Shown here in pieces: positions 53,573 to 61,868 of a stretch of 64,000 bases of DNA. Origin of the DNA: Candidatus Peregrinibacteria bacterium (GTDB lineage Bacteria > Patescibacteriota > Gracilibacteria > Peribacterales > Peribacteraceae); NCBI GenBank assembly GCA_018648865.1, contig JABGQH010000009.1:26142-90141 (forward strand). Direction: 5' to 3'. Made by a program: the position numbers and the translations under genes. How positions within the stretch are numbered: the stretch's first letter is position 1; every line of letters starts with the position of its first letter. The notes beneath the pieces were generated by a model. It made no database searches and had not been told where the DNA came from. It saw only the letters and a program-made list of their open reading frames with translations.

Positions 53573-53598
53573 ACTGTAGCAAAATTATCTGGTATACT
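53573..53598. promoter_or_regulatory. Divergent extended -10 promoters
   Basis: Minus strand TGcTACAGT for the ROK kinase (6-nt gap) and plus strand TGgTATACT (53593-53598) for the P-type ATPase (10-nt gap), packed in 26 bp. Confidence 0.6.
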
Positions 53599-53608
53599 GA
53601 ATGCCGTT

Positions 53609-56095
53609 ATGTATTTTCTACAAACAACGGACGATGTACTCGTTTCATTAGGAACATCTATAAATGGTCTTTCTAATAAAGAAGTACTAAAAAGGCAGCA
53701 GCAATATGGGTTAAATGAACTCCCTAAAAAGAAGAAATCGTTAATAGTTCTCTTCTTGCATCAGTTTAAGGATGTGATGGTTTATATTCTGATTGCTGCT
53801 CTATTCATCTCTGCAGCATTACCAATATTAGAAGGCAAGCCTCTCACTATTGAAAGTTTTTTGGATGCCATAGTAATATTTGCGATTCTTTTACTAAATG
53901 CAATATTAGGATTTGTTCAGGAATACAGAGCAGAAGAAGCAATTGCTATGCTCACAAAGCTTACTTCACCTCACACAAGAGTTCGCAGAGGAGGGGAAGA
54001 AGTACAGATTGAATCTAGGAATCTAGTACCAGGAGACATAATGATATTAGAGGCAGGAGATAAAATCTCTGCAGATGGCAGATTAATTGTAGATTCACAT
54101 ATTCGTGTAAATGAATCTAGTTTAACTGGAGAGTCGCATGCAGTAGATAAAGACATTTTGCCTGTGAAGAAAAAAGTATCTTTAGCGCTCAGAACTAATA
54201 TGCTGTTTGCTGGAACAGTTGTAACCAGAGGTTTTGGAGAATGCATAGTTACTGCAACAGGATTAGATACAGAGATAGGAAAAATCGCAGATATGGTTTC
54301 TCAAACTAAATTACCAGAGACCCCATTACAAAGAAGGATGGCAAGACTAGGAAAAATGCTAGGTGGAATAGTGATCGCTCTTTGTGCAATTATTGTTTCA
54401 GTAGGAATGATCTCTGGTGCCTCTTTTTTACACATGCTTTTAATAGGAGTAAGCCTTGCAGTATCTGCAGTACCAGAGGGATTGCCAGCAGTTGTGACAG
54501 TCTGTTTTGCTATGGGTGTGCGCAGAATGGTTAGTAAAAATGCGATTGTAAGGAGGCTAGATTCACTAGAAACTCTGGGAAGTGTAACTGTTATATGTAC
54601 AGATAAGACTGGAACCATAACGCAAAACAAAATGTCTGTGTCAGAAACATGGATACCGACTTTCGGGAAGAAGACAGATAAATTATTAGTAGCATCTATA
54701 TCAGCATCATGTAATAGAGCGCAGTTACCTGCGCTTGGTGATCCAACAGAAGTTGGATTGCTTGAATTTGCAAAAAAACTAAAAGCCAAGAGGCTTAAAA
54801 TTGATGATGAGCCAGTTCCATTCACATCAGAGAACAAGTACATGAAAACAAAGCATAAAAATAAATTCTTTCTAAAAGGAGCTCCTGAAAAAATTGTTAT
54901 GTTCATTGATAAAAAACACAGAAAAGAAATACTAGAAAAAAATAAAGAATTAGCAAAGAAAGGTTTACGAGTTTTAGCATGCGCAGAAGAAAGCAATGGC
55001 AAGACTAGATTTGTTGGGCTAGTTGCTATGAACGATCCACCAAGGCGAACAGTTAAGGCTTCTATAAATTTGGCTAAGAATGCAGGGATCAGAACAATAA
55101 TGATTACAGGTGACAATCTTCAAACAGCTATAGCAATAGCTAAAGATGTCGGTATAGAAGGTGCTGCAATGGAGGGAAATCACATAGATGAACTAACTAA
55201 GAAACAGCTACAAGGAATATTAAAAACTACATCAGTATTTGCTCGTGTATCACCTGAGCATAAACTTAGAATCCTTGCGGCTCTGCAATCTAATGGAGAG
55301 ATAGTAGCAATGTCCGGTGATGGCGTTAATGACGCTCCAGCCTTAAAAGGGGCCCATGTTGGTATAGCTATGGGAAAGGTAGGAACAGAGGTAGCCAGAG
55401 AGGCATCAAGCATAGTTTTATCTGATGATAACTACTCAACAATAGTAAGTGCAGTAGAAGAAGGCAGACGTATTTATGACAACATAAGAAAGTTTGTTGT
55501 GTATCTACTAAGAGCTAACTTTGACGAATTGCTTTTGATCATCACAGTAATTGTTTTACGTATTCCTTTGCCATATTTGCCAATCCATATTCTATGGATT
55601 AATTTAATGACAGATGGCTTGCCAGCTCTCGCGCTAGGGATGGAAAAAGCTGAGCCAGATATAATGAAAAGACCGCCAAGAAATGCCAAGGAACACTTAC
55701 TGAATGGTGAGTGGGGGAGTTTGGTAGTAGTAGGATTACTAGCATTTGCAGCAGCATTCACATTGTTTTTGTGGGAGCTTAGTTCTGGCAGCACACTTGC
55801 TCAGGCTAGGTCTGTAACACTTACAATGTCTATAATCTTTGAACTACTATTAGCTATAAATATTAGAAGCAAGCGACCAATATGGGAGATCGGATTCTTC
55901 TCTAATCCTTACTTACTTATTGCAATAACCATCCCAATATTCTTACAAGTCGCATTGCTCTACACACCACTAAATGTTGTTTTCCATCTTGTACCTTTAC
56001 CACCAATTGAATGGGTCAAAGCATGCTCAATCGCATTTGGTTGTGTATTCGGGCTAGAGTTAATGAAATTAATTCCTAATAAAGACCGAACATAG
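53609..56095 (+). CDS. P-type Ca2+-ATPase (P2A-like)
   Basis: Cation-exporting ATPase of 828 residues. Phosphorylation motif CTDKTGTITQNK, actuator SLTGES, nucleotide-domain KGAPE, and hinge MSGDGVNDAPALKGAHVGIAMG are intact. The transport sites match Ca2+ pumps: AVPEGLPA in M4, ANFDELL in M5, INLMTDGLPALALG in M6. Ten membrane segments fit. It lacks long N- or C-terminal metal-binding extensions. Probably exports Ca2+ (or Mn2+), consistent with the acidic, calcium-type surface modules in this window. Single gene with its own promoter. Confidence 0.92.
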   Translation: MYFLQTTDDVLVSLGTSINGLSNKEVLKRQQQYGLNELPKKKKSLIVLFLHQFKDVMVYILIAALFISAALPILEGKPLTIESFLDAIVIFAILLLNAILGFVQEYRAEEAIAMLTKLTSPHTRVRRGGEEVQIESRNLVPGDIMILEAGDKISADGRLIVDSHIRVNESSLTGESHAVDKDILPVKKKVSLALRTNMLFAGTVVTRGFGECIVTATGLDTEIGKIADMVSQTKLPETPLQRRMARLGKMLGGIVIALCAIIVSVGMISGASFLHMLLIGVSLAVSAVPEGLPAVVTVCFAMGVRRMVSKNAIVRRLDSLETLGSVTVICTDKTGTITQNKMSVSETWIPTFGKKTDKLLVASISASCNRAQLPALGDPTEVGLLEFAKKLKAKRLKIDDEPVPFTSENKYMKTKHKNKFFLKGAPEKIVMFIDKKHRKEILEKNKELAKKGLRVLACAEESNGKTRFVGLVAMNDPPRRTVKASINLAKNAGIRTIMITGDNLQTAIAIAKDVGIEGAAMEGNHIDELTKKQLQGILKTTSVFARVSPEHKLRILAALQSNGEIVAMSGDGVNDAPALKGAHVGIAMGKVGTEVAREASSIVLSDDNYSTIVSAVEEGRRIYDNIRKFVVYLLRANFDELLLIITVIVLRIPLPYLPIHILWINLMTDGLPALALGMEKAEPDIMKRPPRNAKEHLLNGEWGSLVVVGLLAFAAAFTLFLWELSSGSTLAQARSVTLTMSIIFELLLAINIRSKRPIWEIGFFSNPYLLIAITIPIFLQVALLYTPLNVVFHLVPLPPIEWVKACSIAFGCVFGLELMKLIPNKDRT

Positions 56096-56100
56096 TGAGT

Positions 56101-56338
<238 letters not shown>

Positions 56339-56401
56339 GTGGTAATGGATGCGATAATAACATTATAACACTTTCACCCGCCGAAGCGTAGCGTAGGAGG
56401 G

Positions 56402-56461
56402 CGACCACCATGCCCTATACCTGAGCTTTTTAGCGATTGGTATGGGGTCTGGCACCTCTCC
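56402..56461 (-). pseudogene. tRNA-Ser(GCT) 5' fragment split by a hairpin
   Basis: On the minus strand the first 14 nt of tRNA-Ser(GCT) (56461-56448) are repeated exactly, a 39-nt insert follows that pairs CCC-ATACC with GGTAT-a-GGG, and the tRNA resumes for 7 nt (GTGGTCG, 56408-56402). The break point is the same D-loop position as in the tRNA-Ser(TGA) fragment, but the inserted hairpin sequence is different. Confidence 0.8.
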
Positions 56462-56575
56462 GTGTTAGCGGTATTTTAGTTAGAAAATAGCCATTTGGAA
56501 ACAAAAAACTCTAATGTTGCTCAAATTTTATATCTCTACTACCCTCTCTGCTTACAATTCTATACAATACGAGCC

Positions 56576-57601
56576 ATGTCTACCATCAAACAAATCTCTG
56601 AAGATAGAATATTAGTTACAGTACTTGGATTGCTACTTTTATATAGTGTAGGGGCAACTGCCTATATATTTGCGCTTTCACCTAAGCTCTCTTTTGTTCA
56701 TACAGAAAGGCAAGAGGCTCTTGCAAAGGCAGTTGAGCTTGAATATAAGCTAAGAGAAACAACAGGATTAACCGACTCAGATGCAGAATTTACTGTATTA
56801 CTGAGGCAAGATAGTACAGATTCAAATAGCACTCAGGTTTATATTCAAAGAACAGGAACAGAGTATCCTATTGCGAATGTTCCAAATGTATATAAAAACC
56901 ATTACCACCCTGCAGAAATAAGAGGTGGAAACTTATTTATAATTAGAAGGATAGAAGGACAGACTGAGGAATATTCGTTTCAAGATGAGCTTTGGCTATA
57001 TGACATAACAGGAAATGGTCAAAGATTGCATGTTTCAAATGGTATGGATTTTAGAGCTTCACCAAATGGAGAAAAAATATCTATAAATGAGAATGGTTCA
57101 GACTTAAAGATATTTGATTTAACTACAAATAGTATTTCTGAGTTTACTTGGCAAGAACTTGCAGGTGATAAACTTAATACAGCGCATTCCTCAGAAATCC
57201 GGAACACTGTACTCGGTTGGGATAAAGACGGAACTAGATTCTGGGGGCATCTAGGGCAATTAGGAGTCCCATTGGCTTATTATTCAATTGATATCTCTAC
57301 AGGAGCCGTCTCTACTTTTGATGTATCTTCCGTAGGCATAACTGGCGACGAGCTAGAATTTAATACTCGCTCTGGAATGATTTTATTCAGCACTCATCCT
57401 AGATTCTTTGATGTTGACTCTGCAATGGAGTTTGAAAAATCTGAAACTGTCGTTGAGCTATTTACTTATGACTTAGTGCTTAACTCAAAAGCAAAGATTG
57501 CTGAGTCTGTATCAAAATCCTTTGAACCAAAATGGATTGATGCAAAAACTATCGAATATTTAGATCCAATTACCAGATTAAAAGTCTATATATCTATATA
57601 A
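56576..57601 (+). CDS. Membrane-anchored beta-propeller-like protein
   Basis: Function unknown. From MSTIKQISEDR (56576) the 341 residues have one N-terminal span (about 13-35), a short coiled linker, and a beta-rich exterior in which strands such as LWLYDITGNGQRLHVSNG, MDFRASPNGEKISI, LKIFDLTTNSISEF and AYYSIDISTGAVSTF recur, the pattern of TolB/WD40-like propeller blades. TACAAT (56563-56568) sits 7 nt upstream of this ATG, so I prefer it to the longer ORF-track start. Confidence 0.72.
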   Translation: MSTIKQISEDRILVTVLGLLLLYSVGATAYIFALSPKLSFVHTERQEALAKAVELEYKLRETTGLTDSDAEFTVLLRQDSTDSNSTQVYIQRTGTEYPIANVPNVYKNHYHPAEIRGGNLFIIRRIEGQTEEYSFQDELWLYDITGNGQRLHVSNGMDFRASPNGEKISINENGSDLKIFDLTTNSISEFTWQELAGDKLNTAHSSEIRNTVLGWDKDGTRFWGHLGQLGVPLAYYSIDISTGAVSTFDVSSVGITGDELEFNTRSGMILFSTHPRFFDVDSAMEFEKSETVVELFTYDLVLNSKAKIAESVSKSFEPKWIDAKTIEYLDPITRLKVYISI

Positions 57602-57620
57602 ATGATAGATAATTAACAAT

Positions 57621-58064
57621 TTAACCCTTACAAACCATTCCTTCTGTATTCCATGGATGCTCTTCATCTACTGCATCTGGAAATGGAGGAACAGGAGTTG
57701 GTTTTCCTGACTCTTTACTCCAAAGTTGAAATGTTTCTGTATATGGACCATTTCCATATTCAAATGCTTTAAATAATGAGGGATCAAACATTCCTGCAAA
57801 AGCATCTTGTAATCGCTCCAATTGTCTTTCATTTCTTGCAGTGTGAGGATTTACAGTAACTTTTAATCTACCTGAATTTAATACGCAAATTATACGATTA
57901 AACAAATCCTTTCTTATCTCTAATATTTCTAATGTTTCCCTAGTAGTTATTCCTAAATCCATATTTCCTTTCCATTGCATAGCACTAACTGTATTAAAAA
58001 GCTGTTTTGCCTCAAATACTTTTGCATCAAGCTCTGGATCGTTATTTGTAGGGGATTCATTCAT
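57621..58064 (-). CDS. Conserved hypothetical soluble protein
   Basis: 147 residues from ATG 58064, which has TAATAT exactly 6 nt upstream (58071-58076); the ORF-track start is a TTG two codons earlier. Mostly helical and charged in the first 90 residues (KVFEAKQLFNTVSAMQWKG, TLEILEIRKDLFNRIICVLN), with a Pro-rich end (PTPVPPFPDAVDEEHPW). No family recognised. It is convergent with the propeller-like gene. Confidence 0.6.
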   Translation of the reverse strand: MNESPTNNDPELDAKVFEAKQLFNTVSAMQWKGNMDLGITTRETLEILEIRKDLFNRIICVLNSGRLKVTVNPHTARNERQLERLQDAFAGMFDPSLFKAFEYGNGPYTETFQLWSKESGKPTPVPPFPDAVDEEHPWNTEGMVCKG

Positions 58065-58252
58065 GTGCAAATATTAAAACTAACCATTTGCCAAATCAAG
58101 GATTTATTGACTTATAAATTAATTGCTTTTCTCTATTCCAGGAGTAGCATCACAAGCTAATAGGTCTTTTACATTTACGTCATTGGGTAGTTTTCTAAGC
58201 CATCGTCTGGCTTGGTTGTCCTGCCCAATTCTTTCTATGAAAGGGGATTGTC

Positions 58253-58561
58253 ATGAAGAAGACTGTTCATGAAGTTTGCAAAGCATTTATGTATAGCTTT
58301 GTAGCCTTCATGGCATTGGTTCCGTCAGGTTATTTCTTTTTGATCCTTCTGCACGTTTGTGTAGTAGTAGTATCATCTGAGTCATTAACTTCGGCTGAGC
58401 CAACAATCAGATTGATCGGATTCAGTCTGATTTACCTAATCTGGCTCGTGTTCTTTCTGAACATGGGATTTCGCAAGGAGAAAAGATCTGCAAAATGTCT
58501 GTACATCCATTTAACGCGGACATGGAAAAGATCGCACCCCAGGACAGAAGACGCTAGATGA
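58253..58561 (+). CDS. Two-span membrane protein in an atypical cassette
   Basis: 102 residues: basic N-terminus, spans at about 12-38 and 52-70, and a very basic tail (RKEKRSAKCLYIHLTRTWKRSHPRTED). Unknown family. It differs from its neighbours: a GGGG Shine-Dalgarno-like stretch precedes the start (AAAGGGGATTGTCATG), base composition is less AT-rich, CTG and CGG-type codons are more common, and a textbook terminator follows. The reading frame could have come from another genome. Confidence 0.5.
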   Translation: MKKTVHEVCKAFMYSFVAFMALVPSGYFFLILLHVCVVVVSSESLTSAEPTIRLIGFSLIYLIWLVFFLNMGFRKEKRSAKCLYIHLTRTWKRSHPRTEDAR

Positions 58562-58579
58562 AATACTAGCGTCAAATAG

Positions 58580-58612
58580 ACGGCAGAACACTCCCCCCTA
58601 TCTGCCGTTTTT
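58580..58612 (+). terminator. Rho-independent terminator
   Basis: ACGGCAGA, 13-nt loop, TCTGCCGT followed by TTTT. An extra inverted repeat GACGCTAG/CTAGCGTC lies just upstream at the gene end. Confidence 0.88.
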
Positions 58613-58655
58613 ATTATAGAAATGATGTATTATGTAAATATACAATCTTAATCTA

Positions 58656-59834
58656 ATGAAAAGAAACATAGCCTCTAACATCTGGAAACTAAATGTAATA
58701 CGCATATTGCATTGGTTTATGTTGGTTATGCCAATTATTGTTTTGTTCTATCAAGAGAATGGCTTAACAATGATGGATGTATTTATTCTACAGTCTGCAT
58801 ATGGGATTGGAATATTGTTATTCGAGATACCATCTGGATACTTTTCTGATTTATTTGGAAGAAGGAAAACAATGATCATTGGTTGTATTATGTTCTTTTT
58901 GGGATGGTTGATATATTCAACTGGAGGAGATTTTATGACGTTCCTACTAGCAGAAATTATCTGCGGATTTGGATCTAGTTTCTTATCTGGTACACAAGAA
59001 GCGATGCTTTATGACACTCTTATTCAAATAGATAAAAAAGATAAGTTTAAGAAACTAGAGGGTAGAAGGATGGCCTATGGTAATTTTTCTGAGAGCACAG
59101 CAAGCATCATTGGTGGATCACTTGCGCTGATTAGCTTAAGAGCTCCATTTATTGGTGAGGCAATTTTAGCCTTTGTAGCAATACTATTTGCATTAACTTT
59201 AATAGAGCCGGATATTCATGGCGATGAAAAGCCAGCCGGTAATATGAAAGACATTCTTAAGGTTGTTAAATTCTCTCTACACGATAGTAAAGAGGTTAAG
59301 TGGTTAATAATTTATTCATCGATTGTAGGATCATTCACTCTGGTTGCTACATGGTTTATTCAGCCTTATTTGCAAGAAGTTGGCCTACCATTAGCACTAT
59401 TTGGACTTGTTTGGGCAGCACTTAATTTTTCTGTTGGATTATTTTCTATACTTGCTCACAGATACGAGGAATTACTGGGTAAAGGATTATCTATGATTTC
59501 TGTGGTTATGTTTTTATGTCTAGGGTTTTTCTTGATTGCATATACCAATTCAATTTATTCAATCGCATTTCTGTTCCTATTTTATCTTGCCAGAGGAATA
59601 CATTGGCCAGTACTTACAGACTGTTTAAACAGTTGTATAAGCTCTGGCAAAAGAGCAACTGTTCTTTCTGTAAGAAGCTTTGTTTCCAAGCTTCTGTTTG
59701 TAATACTTGGACCTTTATTTGGATGGGTTAGTGATATTTATTCATTACAAGCTGCAATGTACGCTTCTGGAATATCTATATTGGTACTTGGAACAGTAAG
59801 TATCTATTACTTAAAAAGCAGCAAAGCAATTTAA
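58656..59834 (+). CDS. MFS transporter
   Basis: A 392-residue major facilitator with twelve predicted spans. The loop 2-3 signature is present as GYFSDLFGRRKTMIIG, and loop 8-9 carries a related but weaker motif. The substrate is not evident; drug and sugar exporters have this size. TACAAT lies 9 nt upstream of the ATG. Not linked to neighbouring genes in an obvious way. Confidence 0.85.
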   Translation: MKRNIASNIWKLNVIRILHWFMLVMPIIVLFYQENGLTMMDVFILQSAYGIGILLFEIPSGYFSDLFGRRKTMIIGCIMFFLGWLIYSTGGDFMTFLLAEIICGFGSSFLSGTQEAMLYDTLIQIDKKDKFKKLEGRRMAYGNFSESTASIIGGSLALISLRAPFIGEAILAFVAILFALTLIEPDIHGDEKPAGNMKDILKVVKFSLHDSKEVKWLIIYSSIVGSFTLVATWFIQPYLQEVGLPLALFGLVWAALNFSVGLFSILAHRYEELLGKGLSMISVVMFLCLGFFLIAYTNSIYSIAFLFLFYLARGIHWPVLTDCLNSCISSGKRATVLSVRSFVSKLLFVILGPLFGWVSDIYSLQAAMYASGISILVLGTVSIYYLKSSKAI

Positions 59835-59883
59835 AGAATCTATTTGCGTACTTGCGCAAATACGCAAATGAAATAAGAAAGTA

Positions 59884-60435
59884 TTATTGATTAAAAGGAT
59901 TCCCTTGCATGGTCTTAACATTTAATAGTTCTCCGTTCTTTTGGTACGTATTTTCTATAATATCGAGTATTGATTCATCAACAATAATGCATCCTATACT
60001 TCTATATCTCATATCTTGTTCTAACATTTCTTGTGCATATTTATGTCCATGAATTCCATATGCAGTTCTAGTACCTTCATCAAATAGTCTTAAAAAGCGT
60101 CCTGTAGGGCCAAAGGTAACGCTTGGGTACTTTTTATGCATAGATTTTACTTCCCACTCGATATCTGGAGTTTTAGCGTAATAAGACCTACCAATGTAGT
60201 AAACATTTCGTAATTGGCCTGTAACTACAGGAAATTCAGCATATGACCCTGTTGTATGCAGTAAATACCCAGAATTGCTCTTTGTGTCTACAATTAGACG
60301 ATCCTCCGCTGCTGGTACCCAATCATCTATTGGGACTTCCACAGGGTATTGCGTGCTAAATGCCGATACGCTGAGTGCTGTACTCAGCAATAGTGCTGAA
60401 CTAAATAACAAGTGTGATATTTTGAAATAAAGCAA
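59884..60435 (-). CDS. L,D-transpeptidase (YkuD-type)
   Basis: Cross-links peptidoglycan stem peptides by a cysteine-dependent reaction outside the cell. A signal peptide (about residues 1-25, ending SVSAFS) precedes a YkuD-like domain: DRLIVDTKSNSGYLLHT at its start, the histidine in YGIHGHKYAQEM, and the catalytic cysteine in YRSIGCIIVDE. The domain is short (183 aa in total) without wall-binding modules. The start codon is TTG, as no ATG is suitably placed. Confidence 0.85.
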   Translation of the reverse strand: MLYFKISHLLFSSALLLSTALSVSAFSTQYPVEVPIDDWVPAAEDRLIVDTKSNSGYLLHTTGSYAEFPVVTGQLRNVYYIGRSYYAKTPDIEWEVKSMHKKYPSVTFGPTGRFLRLFDEGTRTAYGIHGHKYAQEMLEQDMRYRSIGCIIVDESILDIIENTYQKNGELLNVKTMQGNPFNQ

Positions 60436-60486
60436 TATCTATGTCAATATTTGTATATAGAAAAAACTACCTATATCATTTGACTT

Positions 60487-61383
60487 ATGTCGCAAGAATT
60501 TGAGCACAAATCGGTATTACTAAATGAAGTAATTGACATTCTAAAACCTGCAAAAGGGGAGTCATTGTTAGACGTAACAATAGGTCTGGGAGGCCATGCA
60601 AAAGAGGTCTTAAGCATGACTGGTAGTAAGGGATCACTGATTGCTCTAGACGCAGATATACAAAATTTAGAAGAAGCACAGCGTAGACTTTCTAAAGTAA
60701 AAGGTGCTAAAGAATTTGTTTGTACTAATTTCATTAATTTGCCAGAAATGGATATAGAACCTGTAGATATGATTCTTGCAGATTTAGGCATGAGTTCAGT
60801 CCATATTGATAATCCAGATAGGGGATTCTCTTACAGAACAGATGCTCCGCTTGATTTACGCTACGATAGAAACAATGGTGAAACTGCACATGAAATCATA
60901 GAAAGAGTATCTGAAGAGGAAATTAACAATTACTTGTGGAGATATGGTGAATTAAAGCAGGCAAGACGAATTGCTGCAGCTATAAAAGAAGCATTGCCTA
61001 AGACAACTTGGCAATTAAGAGATGCAGTAGAAACTGCTATAGGCTACAAAGCAAATTCTGCTCTTCCTCAAGTTTTTCAGTCGCTTAGAATAGTAGTTAA
61101 TAGTGAACTGGATGCTCTGGAATCCTTGCTTCAATTTGGACCAAAGTTGTTAAAAGAAGGCGGCAGAATGGTCGTGATTAGTTTCCATTCATTAGAGGAT
61201 AGAATGGTTAAACATGCATTTAGAGCCATCTCTACTCCAAAAAGAGATCAAACTACAGGTCAGATTTCTGTACCTGCTCCTTTTGATGTATTAACAAAAA
61301 AGCCAGTAACTGCATCAGACTTGGAATGCGAAGAAAATAGTAGAGCTAGAAGTGCTAAATTAAGAGCTATAATTAGAGTATAG
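60487..61383 (+). CDS. rsmH: 16S rRNA m4C1402 methyltransferase RsmH
   Basis: Methylates N4 of C1402 in the ribosomal P site using SAM. N-terminal HKSVLLNEVIDIL, SAM motif DVTIGLGGHAKEVL, catalytic-site ILADLGMSSVHIDNPDRGFSYRTDAPLDLR, QVFQSLRIVVNSEL and ISFHSLEDRMVKHAFR are all diagnostic; 298 aa is normal. As usual it leads a cell-division gene pair, with an ftsL-like gene 51 bp downstream. Confidence 0.97.
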   Translation: MSQEFEHKSVLLNEVIDILKPAKGESLLDVTIGLGGHAKEVLSMTGSKGSLIALDADIQNLEEAQRRLSKVKGAKEFVCTNFINLPEMDIEPVDMILADLGMSSVHIDNPDRGFSYRTDAPLDLRYDRNNGETAHEIIERVSEEEINNYLWRYGELKQARRIAAAIKEALPKTTWQLRDAVETAIGYKANSALPQVFQSLRIVVNSELDALESLLQFGPKLLKEGGRMVVISFHSLEDRMVKHAFRAISTPKRDQTTGQISVPAPFDVLTKKPVTASDLECEENSRARSAKLRAIIRV

Positions 61384-61434
61384 AAGCAAAATACAGATTT
61401 ACTGATTTATTACTTTGCTGTTATACTGCTTTCC

Positions 61435-61788
61435 GTGTTGAATTTCCTCAAGCCAGTCTCATCTACGACTAATCGTACTTCTCTTGGTAGATTAGTTAAC
61501 CAAAGTACAAAATTGCTAATGGGCTCAATTGGCTTACTTATTTTGCTACTAGCATTTTTAACACTCTTTCATCAGAACGCTAATGCAACTAGAGGGTATC
61601 AATTGCGTAATTTAGAGCGGGAAAGATCTCAACTTTTATTAGACCAAGAAATAGTTCAAATGCAGGTTGCACAAAAACAAGCTCTTACACTTTTAGAAAA
61701 AGACATATACATACAATCTATGGTTCAGGTTAAAAGACCAAAGTATACGGAAGTAGAAAAAACAGTTGCTGTAAGTAACAAATTGTAA
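61435..61788 (+). CDS. FtsL-like division protein
   Basis: 117 residues: a short cytoplasmic N-terminus, one span (about 30-48, LLMGSIGLLILLLAFLTLF) and a coiled-coil rich in Leu, Gln and Glu (NLERERSQLLLDQEIVQMQVAQKQ). Size, topology and position right after rsmH match FtsL, a small bitopic divisome protein that rarely shows sequence similarity. GTG start, with TGtTATACT 7 nt upstream (61422-61427), so the message is leaderless. Confidence 0.68.
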   Translation: MLNFLKPVSSTTNRTSLGRLVNQSTKLLMGSIGLLILLLAFLTLFHQNANATRGYQLRNLERERSQLLLDQEIVQMQVAQKQALTLLEKDIYIQSMVQVKRPKYTEVEKTVAVSNKL

Positions 61789-61854
61789 ATAGCACTATGA
61801 TTTCATTTAAGGGGGTGTCAATATTTGACAAATGCAAAAACCCTCGAAATGTGC

Positions 61855-61860
61855 TATAAT
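61855..61860 (+). promoter_or_regulatory. Extended -10 of the DUF4215 protein gene
   Basis: TGcTATAAT ends 8 nt before the TTG start. A TTGACA at 61825-61830 is 24 nt away, too far for a standard -35 element, which suggests the extended -10 carries the promoter. Confidence 0.65.
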
Positions 61861-61868
61861 TATCTGAT

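Noticed and set aside
54301-55116. 271-codon ORF opposite the P-type ATPase
   Set aside because: Antisense shadow of conserved ATPase motifs.
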